In this document: one piece after another, positions 1-5,817 of the stretch
Layout of the letters: each line of letters begins with the position of its first letter
How positions within the stretch are numbered: the first letter of the stretch is position 1
NCBI GenBank assembly: GCA_035462375.1
Contig: DATHUJ010000034.1
Span: 1 to 7,318, forward strand
From: DASTQL01 sp035462375
Lineage (GTDB): Bacteria > Actinomycetota > Actinomycetes > Jiangellales > Jiangellaceae
Direction of reading: 5' to 3'
DNA length: 7,318 nucleotides
Translations under genes and position numbers: made by a program
Notes under the pieces: generated by a model
Told to the model about the DNA's origin: nothing
The model's database searches: none
The model's input: the letters and a program-made list of their open reading frames with translations, nothing else

Positions 1-602
1 GAGCGCTCGACCGCGTGGGGGTCGCCGCAGACGGTCAGCCACGTGGCGAGCATCCGGTGGCCGCCCTCGGTGAGCACGGACTCCGGGTGGAACTGCACGC
101 CCTCCACGGGAAGCTCCCGGTGCCGCATCGCCATGACGACACCGCCGTCGGTGCGTCCCGTGACCTCCAGCTCGGCAGGCACCGTGGCCGGGGCTACCGC
201 CAGCGAGTGGTAGCGCGTCGCCGTGAAAGGGTCGGGCAGTCCCTGGAGGACTCCCACGCCGTCGTGGTGGACGAGGCTGGTCTTGCCGTGCAGCAGCTCG
301 GGGGCGCGGCCGACCGTGGCGCCGTAGGCCACCCCGATCGCCTGCAGCCCCAGGCAGACACCGAAGAGGGGCACGTGACCCGCCGCGTGGCGGACCATGT
401 CGATGCAGACGCCGGCCTCCTCCGGCGTGCCGGGGCCCGGGGACAGCAGGACCCCGTCGTAGCCGTCGGCGGCCTGGGCCGGCACCTCGTCGTTGCGGAC
501 GACGTCGCACTCGGCGCCGAGCTGCGCCAGGTACTGGACGAGGTTGAAGACGAAGCTGTCGTAGTTGTCCACGACAAGGACCCGGCGGGCGCGAACGGTC
601 AC
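1..602 (-). CDS. trpG: Aminodeoxychorismate/anthranilate synthase component II, glutamine amidotransferase (3' end outside window)
   Basis: Class I glutamine amidotransferase subunit. It hydrolyses glutamine and passes ammonia to a chorismate-using partner, anthranilate synthase (tryptophan) or aminodeoxychorismate synthase (folate). The 200 visible codons carry the whole catalytic core: N-terminal VLVVDNYDSFVFNLVQYL (residues 8-25), the oxyanion-strand motif LLSPGPGTP (52-60), the nucleophile elbow GVCLGLQAIG with Cys83, and HPES with His172 and Glu174. Only the last few codons should be missing at the window edge. The start is GTG at 602. It overlaps the TGA of the upstream DUF881 gene as GTGA (599-602), so translation is probably coupled. 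In M. tuberculosis the gene at this place, next to pknB, is called trpG (Rv0013); many genomes call it pabA. Sequence alone does not settle which pathway, and one subunit may serve both. Confidence 0.95.
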   Translation of the reverse strand, partial: MTVRARRVLVVDNYDSFVFNLVQYLAQLGAECDVVRNDEVPAQAADGYDGVLLSPGPGTPEEAGVCIDMVRHAAGHVPLFGVCLGLQAIGVAYGATVGRAPELLHGKTSLVHHDGVGVLQGLPDPFTATRYHSLAVAPATVPAELEVTGRTDGGVVMAMRHRELPVEGVQFHPESVLTEGGHRMLATWLTVCGDPHAVER

Positions 603-1327
603 GGCGTCTCATCGCGCGAGACGTCGAGCGGCCCGTCGTACGCGGGCATCGTCAGCTCGTCCGAGGTGCTGGCCTCGTAGCCCAATCCGATGTAGTCGGC
701 CCAGGAGCGGTAGGTGGCAACGGCCTCCGACTCGTCGAGCGCCTGGGTCATTCCCTTCACGTCTCCGATCGCCGCGATGACGAAGGGCGGGGAGTACACC
801 CGGCCGTGCAGGATCAGCACGTTGCCCACGCACCGCACCGCACTCGTCGACACCACCCGCTGGCCCATGATCGTCATCGCTTCGGCCCCGCCGACCCAGA
901 GCGCGTTGACGACGCCCTCGACGTCCTGCTGGTGGACCACGAAGTCGTCGTAGGTGGTGTTCGGCGGCATGGAGCGACCCTCGCCCGGCAGTGTGGCGTC
1001 GTCCAGGCTGACGGTGACACCGGGCCCCGTCACCGCGGTCAGACCGGCAATCGGGCGGAGCTGCTCGGCCCAGTCGATGGCGTTGGGGCTGCCGGCGTCG
1101 ACCCTGGCCTCAGCAGCGGCCAGCGTCTCGACCTCTCGCTGCAGCGAGTCGATGCGCTCGGTGAGCTCGGCTGCGCGGCGCTCCTCGGCCCGGACGAGGT
1201 CGGTGAGCTCGGTGTAGCGTCCGGCGCGGAGGTCCTCCCCATCGGAGGCTCGGGCGCTGAGCGCGAACATCATGCCCGACACCGCCAGCACCACCGGAGC
1301 AGCGAGCCGCCAGCCGGTCGGAGCCAC
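599..1327 (-). CDS. DUF881 family membrane-anchored protein
   Basis: 242-aa DUF881 protein, the homologue by position of M. tuberculosis Rv0012; the family has no firm biochemical function. The GTG start at 1327 has a perfect AGGAGG (1335-1340) seven bases upstream. Residues 8-27 form a hydrophobic signal-anchor. Residues 38-76 are heptad-like and charged (LTDLVRAEERRAAELTERI onward) and should form a coiled coil. The globular part has the family landmarks LTAVTGPGVTVSLDD (96-110), a DDFVVHQQDVEGVVNALW stretch (127-144), GGAEAMTIMGQRV (146-158), RCVGNVLILHG (165-175) and YSPPFVIAAIGD (178-189). The anchor-plus-coil layout suggests an extracytoplasmic protein held at the membrane. It is transcribed divergently from crgA and overlaps the next gene, trpG/pabA, by four bases. 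The location beside crgA and upstream of pknB hints at an envelope or division role; that is inference from neighbourhood only. Confidence 0.93.
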   Translation of the reverse strand: MAPTGWRLAAPVVLAVSGMMFALSARASDGEDLRAGRYTELTDLVRAEERRAAELTERIDSLQREVETLAAAEARVDAGSPNAIDWAEQLRPIAGLTAVTGPGVTVSLDDATLPGEGRSMPPNTTYDDFVVHQQDVEGVVNALWVGGAEAMTIMGQRVVSTSAVRCVGNVLILHGRVYSPPFVIAAIGDVKGMTQALDESEAVATYRSWADYIGLGYEASTSDELTMPAYDGPLDVSRDETP

Positions 1328-1429
1328 CCGCTCACCTCCTGCCCGACGAACCTGCCTTCCCGGGTGACTACGCTAACTGACGGTCCCGGTACGAAGGACG
1401 CCGGAGACCGTCCGAGGAGAGGAACCGAC
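1328..1429. promoter_or_regulatory. Divergent control region between DUF881 gene and crgA
   Basis: The 102-base gap between two head-to-head genes must hold both promoters. Each gene has a strong Shine-Dalgarno: AGGAGG at 1335-1340 on the minus strand and AGGAGAGG at 1415-1422 on the plus strand. The only locally A/T-richer island is 1365-1381. It contains overlapping TAnnnT hexamers on opposite strands, TACGCT at 1369-1374 (+) and TAGCGT at 1370-1375 (-), which could be back-to-back -10 elements. No convincing -35 hexamer was found for either, so the -10 assignments are tentative. Confidence 0.4.
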
Positions 1430-1684
1430 GTGCCCGAGTCCCGCCGACGCCGCAAGCCCGACTTCACGCCACCCCAGCGGGCCCGCAGCCTCTCTGCCAT
1501 GGGCGGTGGCCGCTGGGTCGCACCGACGATGGTGACGCTGCTGCTCGTCGGGCTGCTCTGGATCGTCGTCTACTACATCGCCGGCAACGACATCCCCGTC
1601 ATGCGTGAGCTGGGTGGCTGGAACCTGCTGATCGGCATGGGGTTCATCACCGGCGGCTTCCTCACTGCCACCAAGTGGCAGTAG
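1430..1684 (+). CDS. crgA: Cell division protein CrgA
   Basis: 84-aa small membrane protein of the actinobacterial CrgA family. Known members sit at the septum and contact FtsZ, FtsQ, FtsI and other division proteins, coordinating septum formation with peptidoglycan synthesis. The layout matches the family: a basic cytoplasmic N-terminus (MPESRRRRKPDFTPP), a first membrane helix at about 31-51 (VAPTMVTLLLVGLLWIVVYY), a short loop with the conserved IPVMRELGGWN (55-65), and a second helix at about 66-80 ending in TATKWQ. Members are typically about 85-95 aa, so this one is full length. The GTG start at 1430 is chosen because AGGAGAGG lies seven bases upstream; longer in-frame readings through 1327-1429 run over the divergent DUF881 control region. 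It is the only plus-strand gene in this left part of the block, as in Mycobacterium and Streptomyces. It converges on the rhomboid gene. Confidence 0.95.
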   Translation: MPESRRRRKPDFTPPQRARSLSAMGGGRWVAPTMVTLLLVGLLWIVVYYIAGNDIPVMRELGGWNLLIGMGFITGGFLTATKWQ

Positions 1685-1703
1685 CGAGGACCTGCACGGT
1701 CGA

Positions 1704-1779
1704 CCGTCCACAGCCGCGGTCCACAAGTGTGATGACATCCATGTCATTCATCCCCACTGTGGACGACCCCTGTGGACCT
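1704..1779. repeat. Symmetric nested inverted repeats with four DnaA-box-like motifs around a central palindrome
   Basis: In the convergent gap between crgA and the rhomboid gene, four GTCCACA cores occur within 76 bases. Two face forward (9-mers at 1704-1712 and 1717-1725) and two face backward (1758-1766 and 1771-1779). Spacing is 13 bases within each pair. The pairs flank a perfect 7+2+7 palindrome at 1732-1747. Against the actinobacterial DnaA box TTGTCCACA the 1758-1766 copy (read as TCGTCCACA) matches 8 of 9, and the others match 7 of 9. The arms are also exact inverted repeats: CGTCCACAG at 1705-1713 with 1757-1765, and GGTCCACA at 1718-1725 with 1771-1778. The element could therefore bind DnaA, fold as a nested hairpin that ends both convergent transcripts, or both. 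No T-run follows. The fourth motif overlaps the rhomboid stop codon. Confidence 0.6.
1732..1747. promoter_or_regulatory. Perfect 16-bp palindrome, possible operator or hairpin core
   Basis: ATGACAT (1732-1738), CC, then ATGTCAT (1741-1747) form a perfect inverted repeat. It is unusually A/T-rich for this genome. Its dyad layout is typical of dimeric regulator sites, but it lies between two converging gene ends rather than at a promoter. A structural role as the innermost stem of the surrounding nested repeat is at least as likely. Confidence 0.45.
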
Positions 1780-2686
1780 ACAGCGGGGGGAGCGTGGGCG
1801 TGGTCGCCACGGCGATCGTCACGATGACCGCGGCCAGCAGGACCGACGCCGCGACGCCCACGACCGCCCGGCGGTCCCGTGGGGCGTAGGCGAAGACGAG
1901 CGACAGCAGCAGACCGGTCGCCAGCCCGCCGAGATGGGCCCGCCAGTCGATGCCGGTGACGACGAAGCCGAGCACGACGTTGATCCCGAGGATGACCAGG
2001 ACGGCGGTGACGTCCCGGCCGAAGCGACGCAGCACGACGAGGGTGGCTCCCAACAGCCCGAAGACCGCCCCCGAGGCCCCGTAGCTCGCGGTGCCCGGTG
2101 ACAGGAATGCCAGGGAGGCCACGCTGCCGCCCAGCGCCGACAGCAGGTAGAGGGTGAGGAAGCGCCACCGGCCGAGCACGGGCTCGAGCAGCGATCCGAG
2201 CACCCACAGGGCGTACATGTTGAGGCCGATGTGCCAGATCTGCACGTGCACGAATGCCGCGCTGAGCAGTCGGTACCAGTCGCCGGCCCAGACTCCGACG
2301 ACCTCGGCGTCGACGAGGGCGACGGGGAAGAGGGCGAACCGGCCCACGAGCGTGCCGGCACCGATCGCCAGGCCGATCAGGAACACGAGGATGTTCCCAC
2401 CGATCAACGACCTGGTGAGCAGGTCAGGGCGGGTCACGACTTCGCCGCCGAGCGGCGTGCGTGCCTGACGCACGCTCTTGGCGCCCTCGGCGACGCACAT
2501 CGGGCAGTGGAACCCGACCGGGGCCGTGATCATGCAGTCGGGACAGATCGACCGCCCGCACCGGGTGCACCGGATGTACGTCTCGCGCGACGGGTGGCGG
2601 TAGCAGGTGGGCGGCGCCCCGCCGGTCGGCTCGCCGGCAGGTCCGCCGGCGACGGGACCCCCGAAGTCGCCTGGCGGTCCGGTCAC
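1778..2686 (-). CDS. Rhomboid family intramembrane serine protease with N-terminal B-box zinc finger
   Basis: 302-aa polytopic membrane protein. Rhomboids cut substrate helices inside the membrane with a Ser-His dyad. The catalytic serine is Ser205 in GASGAVFG (203-210), and the base is His251 in WRAHLGG (248-254). The family HxxxN signature is HIGLN (152-156), giving the oxyanion-hole Asn156. Transmembrane segments lie at about 93-120, 150-167, 174-195, 202-218, 225-246, 250-268 and 274-294. Before them, a soluble Pro/Gly-rich leader (1-26) is followed by a Cys/His cluster: C28, H31, C40, C43, C48, C51, H60, C61 and C64. This is a B-box-like zinc finger, common in actinobacterial rhomboids. 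The GTG start at 2686 lies seven bases after the ppiA stop, so the two genes are one operon and reinitiation is likely. No strong Shine-Dalgarno is visible. The substrate is unknown. Confidence 0.93.
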   Translation of the reverse strand: MTGPPGDFGGPVAGGPAGEPTGGAPPTCYRHPSRETYIRCTRCGRSICPDCMITAPVGFHCPMCVAEGAKSVRQARTPLGGEVVTRPDLLTRSLIGGNILVFLIGLAIGAGTLVGRFALFPVALVDAEVVGVWAGDWYRLLSAAFVHVQIWHIGLNMYALWVLGSLLEPVLGRWRFLTLYLLSALGGSVASLAFLSPGTASYGASGAVFGLLGATLVVLRRFGRDVTAVLVILGINVVLGFVVTGIDWRAHLGGLATGLLLSLVFAYAPRDRRAVVGVAASVLLAAVIVTIAVATTPTLPPL

Positions 2687-2693
2687 GCGGGGC

Positions 2694-3224
2694 TCAGGCG
2701 CCCTGGCGTTCGATCGTGACAGACTCGATGGTCACCGGCTCCACCGGCCGGTCCATCTGACCGGTCGGCACGGCGGCGATCGCATCGATGACCGCGCGGC
2801 TGGTCGGATCGACGATCTCGCCGAAGATGGTGTGCCGGTAGTTGAGCCAGGCCGTCTCGGCCACCGTGATGAAGAACTGGGAGCCGTTGGTGCCCGGTCC
2901 GGCGTTGGCCATGGCCATCAGGTACGGCCGGTCGAACGACAGCTCGGGGTGGAACTCGTCGGCGAAGTGGTAGCCGGGTCCACCCGTGCCGGTGCCCAGT
3001 GGGTCGCCACCCTGGATCATGAAGCCGGGGATGACCCGGTGGAACGTCGTGCCGTCGTAGAGCGGCGCGGTGCTCTTGCGGCCGTCGCGGGGGTCGACCC
3101 ACTCCCGCTTCCCCTCGGCGAGGTCGACGAAGTTCGCGACCGTCTTGGGAGCGTGGTCCGGGAAGAACCTGACGGTGATACCACCGTGGTTGGTGGTCAG
3201 GACGGCGAGGATCTCCTCGGCCAC
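2694..3224 (-). CDS. ppiA: Peptidyl-prolyl cis-trans isomerase, cyclophilin type (PpiA)
   Basis: 176-aa cytosolic cyclophilin that isomerises Xaa-Pro bonds during folding. The signature runs are all present: HAPKTVANFVDLAEG (24-38), the active-site FHRVIPGFMIQGGDP (61-75) with catalytic Arg63, GGPGYHFADEFHPEL (81-95), MANAGPGTNGSQFFIT (105-120) and LNYRHTIFGEI (127-137). Trp126 sits at the position of the cyclosporin-binding tryptophan of human cyclophilin A. The closest familiar relative is M. tuberculosis PpiA (Rv0009), which is in the same neighbourhood. I chose the GTG at 3224 because homology begins directly after it and GAAGGGG lies about eight bases upstream. The frame stays open further upstream to 3434, but that extension is low-complexity, crosses the divergent promoter region and has no signal peptide. 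The gene is followed at seven bases by the rhomboid gene. Confidence 0.95.
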   Translation of the reverse strand: MAEEILAVLTTNHGGITVRFFPDHAPKTVANFVDLAEGKREWVDPRDGRKSTAPLYDGTTFHRVIPGFMIQGGDPLGTGTGGPGYHFADEFHPELSFDRPYLMAMANAGPGTNGSQFFITVAETAWLNYRHTIFGEIVDPTSRAVIDAIAAVPTGQMDRPVEPVTIESVTIERQGA

Positions 3225-3375
3225 GGTCGGCGCCCCTTCGTCTCGTGGTGTCGTACGGTCAACCGCCCCATGCTCGCACGCCCGGGGGCCGGGTATCGCT
3301 CCCGGGCCCCACGGGGCATGATCGGGGGCGCCGGGGGGAAGGTGCTCCACAGACATGACCGACGAGGAGGCCCGA
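3225..3375. promoter_or_regulatory. Divergent control region between ppiA operon and the cwsA-position gene
   Basis: The 151-base gap between two head-to-head genes must carry both promoters. For ppiA, reading the minus strand, TACGAC (3250-3255) is a possible -10 placing the transcript start about 20 bases before the GTG. The TTGACC at 3257-3262 is too close to the gene to act as a -35. For the plus-strand gene, CATGAT (3317-3322) is a possible -10 without a matching -35. Both calls are weak. The plus-strand gene has a perfect AGGAGG at 3365-3370. Confidence 0.35.
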
Positions 3376-4167
3376 GTGACCATACTGTCCGACCGTGCCC
3401 GCCTGAGCAGCGAGGCCAAGGAGCGCGCCAACACCGCTGCCGAGACTGCGCGGGCGGCGGCCCACGACCTCTCCGAGCGTCTCGGCCCCTACGCGGAGAC
3501 CGCCCGCGCCGCGGCGGCCCCCAAGGTGGAGGCCGCCCGCGAGAAGGTGGTGCCCGCCATCGACCGGGCCCGGGAGAGCCTCGGCCCCCGCGCGGCGATC
3601 GCCCGGGAGAACCTCCTCGAGGAGGTCGTGCCCAAGGTGGCCGCCGCCGTCGCCACCGCGGCGTCCGCGGTCTCCGAGGGGGCGCACGAGCTGTCCGACC
3701 GGGCCGCGGAGCTGTCCGTCCCGCCGAGCCGGCGGCGGCGCCGCAAGCGGATCTTCCTCGTGCTGGCCGTCCTCGCCGTGGCCGGCGGAGTCGTCGCCGT
3801 CCTGCGTCGCCGTGGCCAGTCCGAGCAGTGGCAGACCTACGAGGCCGACCAGGCGCCCTTCGACTCCCAGGCCCCGACGCCGTCGACCGCGTCCTACTCC
3901 GGTCCCACCGTAGTGGGGGCCGCCACGGGTGCCGCCCCGGTCGGTTCGTCGACGGTGGCGTCCACCTCCGACGACAGCGCAGCCGCGAGCCCCGACGAGG
4001 CCGCCGCCGACGCCGCCGAGACGGCCCACCAGCCGACGACGCCGGAGTCGCCCGCGGAGGAGACACCAGTCGGCGACGCCGCCGAGGCCGCCGCCAAGGA
4101 CTCTCCGACGTCGCGGCGGGGCCGTCGTGGCGCCGGCTCGGGAGACGACGGCTCCACCGACAGCTGA
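3376..4167 (+). CDS. Ala-rich single-pass membrane protein with helical N-terminus and disordered C-terminus, in cwsA position
   Basis: 263-aa protein that I do not recognise as a named family. Residues 10-115 are Ala/Glu/Arg-rich amphipathic helix with recurring blocks such as ETARAAAAPKVEAAREKVVP and ESLGPRAAIARENLLEEVVP, separated by Pro/Gly. A basic patch RRRRRKR (119-125) precedes one membrane helix (about 126-143, IFLVLAVLAVAGGVVAVL), which is followed by RRR. Residues 150-263 are a low-complexity acidic, Pro/Ser/Thr/Ala-rich tail with no cysteine. The start is set at GTG 3376 because AGGAGG sits five bases upstream. An ATG at 3355 would add seven residues but would place that ribosome site inside the coding region. 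The position between tRNA-Ala and ppiA is that of mycobacterial cwsA, a cell-wall/polar-growth membrane protein, and a helical N-terminus before one membrane span is compatible with it. Orthology is unproven. A perfect terminator follows at once. Confidence 0.82.
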   Translation: MTILSDRARLSSEAKERANTAAETARAAAHDLSERLGPYAETARAAAAPKVEAAREKVVPAIDRARESLGPRAAIARENLLEEVVPKVAAAVATAASAVSEGAHELSDRAAELSVPPSRRRRRKRIFLVLAVLAVAGGVVAVLRRRGQSEQWQTYEADQAPFDSQAPTPSTASYSGPTVVGAATGAAPVGSSTVASTSDDSAAASPDEAAADAAETAHQPTTPESPAEETPVGDAAEAAAKDSPTSRRGRRGAGSGDDGSTDS

Positions 4168-4194
4168 GAGCAGGGCCCGCCCGGGGCCCTGCTC
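4168..4194 (+). terminator. Strong hairpin terminator after the cwsA-position gene
   Basis: A perfect 11-bp, G/C-rich stem: GAGCAGGGCCC (4168-4178), five-base loop, GGGCCCTGCTC (4184-4194). It begins on the base after the TGA stop. Only a short T-run (4197-4199) follows, which is usual for high-GC actinobacteria. It separates this gene from the alkylation-repair operon. Confidence 0.85.
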
Positions 4195-4329
4195 GCTTTC
4201 GTCGATCCGCCAGCACGAGGGGCTTGCGCGACCCCACGCCGGCTGGTGGTCGGCTTGGTGGCGGCGTGTGCCACCGTGAGGTCCGATTCCCGCTAGGTCC
4301 TTGCCGCGGCGTGCGCCAGGATGGGTGCC
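4195..4329 (+). promoter_or_regulatory. Leader/promoter region of the ada-alkA-ogt operon
   Basis: A 135-base non-coding stretch that should hold the promoter of the alkylation-repair operon. No clear sigma-70 pair is visible; TAGGTC (4294-4299) is a possible -10. An imperfect tandem direct repeat lies at 4240-4261 (CGGCTGGTGGT then CGGCTTGGTGG). AraC-type activators such as Ada often bind direct repeats, so this is a candidate autoregulatory site, on weak evidence. No match to the E. coli Ada box was found. Confidence 0.4.
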
Positions 4330-5817
4330 GTGAGCACCGTAGCCGTCGCCAACGACCCGCGGTCGCTGGACGCCGACGCCTGCTACCGGGCGGTCTCCGG
4401 GCGCGACCCCCGCTTCGACGGCCGGGTCTACCTGGGTGTGATGACGACCGGCATCTACTGCCGCCCCTCGTGTCCGGCCCGGACGCCGCGCCGGGAGAAC
4501 TGCCGCTTCTTCACCAGCGCGGCGGCGGCCGTCGCCGCCGGCTTCCGGGCCTGCCGCCGCTGCCGTCCCGACGCGTTGCCGGGTTCGCGCCAGTGGGACC
4601 ACCGGACCGATCTGGCCGCCCGGGCCGTCCGGCTGATCGGCGACGGCGCGGTCGACGAGGTCGGCGTGGCCGGGCTGGCGGACCGGCTCCACGTCAGCGA
4701 GCGCCACCTGCACCGGGTCCTGGTCGGCGAAGTAGGCGCCTCACCGCACCAGCTGGCCCGCACCCGCCGCGCCCAGACGGCCCGCCTGCTGACCGAGCAG
4801 ACCGAGCTCTCGCTGACCGAGATCGCCTACGCCTCCGGCTTCGCCAGCGTGCGACAGTTCAACGACGTCATGCGGGCGGAGTTCGGCGCTCCACCCTCCA
4901 CCCTGCGCCGCCCGGGTGGGCGGCCCGCCGATGACGGCCGTACGGCTGCGGGAGCCCCCTCCGTGGTGCTGCGGCTCCGCCACCGCCCCCCGCTGGCGGT
5001 GGAGCCGCTGAGGCGCTTCCTCACCGGACACGCCGTCCCCGGTCTCGAGCGGGTCGAGCCGGACGGTTCGCTCGTCCGGACGGTGCCGGGCCGGCGCGGT
5101 CCCGCTGGAGCCCGGGTGTGGCTCGGTGAGGAGTCCGACCACGTGCGGGTCCGACTGCGCCTCGGCGACCTGACCGACCTCGCGCCCGTCGTTGCCCGGG
5201 TGCGCCGGTGGCTGGACCTGGACGCGGACCCGGCGCAGGTCGACGGCGCGCTCGCCGCTGACCCCGTGCTCGCCCCTCTGGTGTCGGCACGGCCGGGTCT
5301 CCGCGTGCCCGGCGCCGTGGACGGACGGGAGACCGCCACCCTGGCCGTCCTGGGGCAGCACGTCGCGCTGGGGACGGCTCACACCTTCGCGAGTCGGCTG
5401 GTCGAGGCCTTCGGGCAGCCGGCCGACGACGGTCTGCGGGTCTTCCCGGCCGCCGAGACCCTCGCCGCCGCGGGCCCGGAGGCGATCCGGGCCGCGACCG
5501 GCGTCACGACGGCCCGGGGGCGGACCGTCCACGCCCTGGCCGTCGCCGAGGCGACCGGCCTGCGGCTGGATCCCGGAGCCGACCGTAGTGAAGCCCGGGC
5601 CGGGCTCCTGCGCCTGCCCGGCATCGGGCCCTGGACCGCGGAGTACGTCGCCCTGCGCTGCCTGGGTGACCCCGACGCCTATCCCGCCGGTGACCTCGTC
5701 CTCCGTCGCGCGCTCGGCGTACGGACAGCCGGCGAGGCCACCGCCCGCGCCGAGGCCTGGCGGCCATGGCGCGGCTACGCACTCCTGCACCTGTGGACCC
5801 GGGAGGTCTTCACATGA
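4330..5817 (+). CDS. alkA: Ada-type methyl-sensor/transcriptional activator fused to AlkA DNA-3-methyladenine glycosylase
   Basis: Adaptive-response protein combining damage sensing and base excision. Numbered from the in-frame ATG at 4321, it has four parts. The Ada metal-binding domain (about 18-86) carries Cys47, Cys51, Cys78 and Cys81 in YCRPSC and CRRC; in E. coli Ada the first cysteine takes methyl groups from DNA phosphotriesters and switches on the activator. An AraC-type double helix-turn-helix follows (about 95-196, LADRLHVSERHLHRVL and EIAYASGFASVRQFNDVMR). Next come an AlkA N-terminal domain (about 214-320) and a HhH-GPD glycosylase domain (about 325-495) with LPGIGPWTAEYVALR (432-446) and catalytic Asp458. 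The layout and length match M. tuberculosis AlkA (Rv1317c, about 496 aa). It lacks the alkyltransferase domain of E. coli Ada; ogt downstream supplies it. I prefer the GTG at 4330, nine bases after AGG (4318-4320), to the ATG at 4321, which touches that AGG. ATGA (5814-5817) couples it to ogt. Confidence 0.95.
   Translation: MSTVAVANDPRSLDADACYRAVSGRDPRFDGRVYLGVMTTGIYCRPSCPARTPRRENCRFFTSAAAAVAAGFRACRRCRPDALPGSRQWDHRTDLAARAVRLIGDGAVDEVGVAGLADRLHVSERHLHRVLVGEVGASPHQLARTRRAQTARLLTEQTELSLTEIAYASGFASVRQFNDVMRAEFGAPPSTLRRPGGRPADDGRTAAGAPSVVLRLRHRPPLAVEPLRRFLTGHAVPGLERVEPDGSLVRTVPGRRGPAGARVWLGEESDHVRVRLRLGDLTDLAPVVARVRRWLDLDADPAQVDGALAADPVLAPLVSARPGLRVPGAVDGRETATLAVLGQHVALGTAHTFASRLVEAFGQPADDGLRVFPAAETLAAAGPEAIRAATGVTTARGRTVHALAVAEATGLRLDPGADRSEARAGLLRLPGIGPWTAEYVALRCLGDPDAYPAGDLVLRRALGVRTAGEATARAEAWRPWRGYALLHLWTREVFT

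Noticed and set aside
15..680. Plus-strand open frame of about 221 codons opposite trpG/pabA
   Set aside because: The minus strand carries an intact amidotransferase with catalytic Cys, His and Glu; the opposite frame is its complement and has no domain.
3257..3262. TTGACC as a -35 element for ppiA
   Set aside because: With a 17-base spacer the -10 would be GAAGGG, which is instead the ribosome-binding site and too close to the GTG start.
3259..4713. Minus-strand open frame of about 484 codons
   Set aside because: Antisense to the membrane-protein gene, its terminator and the Ada domain. Low-complexity Gly/Arg/Val translation with no recognisable fold.
2607..4934. Very long plus-strand open frame of about 775 codons
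   Set aside because: It crosses ppiA in antisense, two intergenic regions and two well-supported genes in other frames. Its composition is Arg/Gly/Pro-rich without any domain, as expected for a shadow frame in GC-rich DNA.
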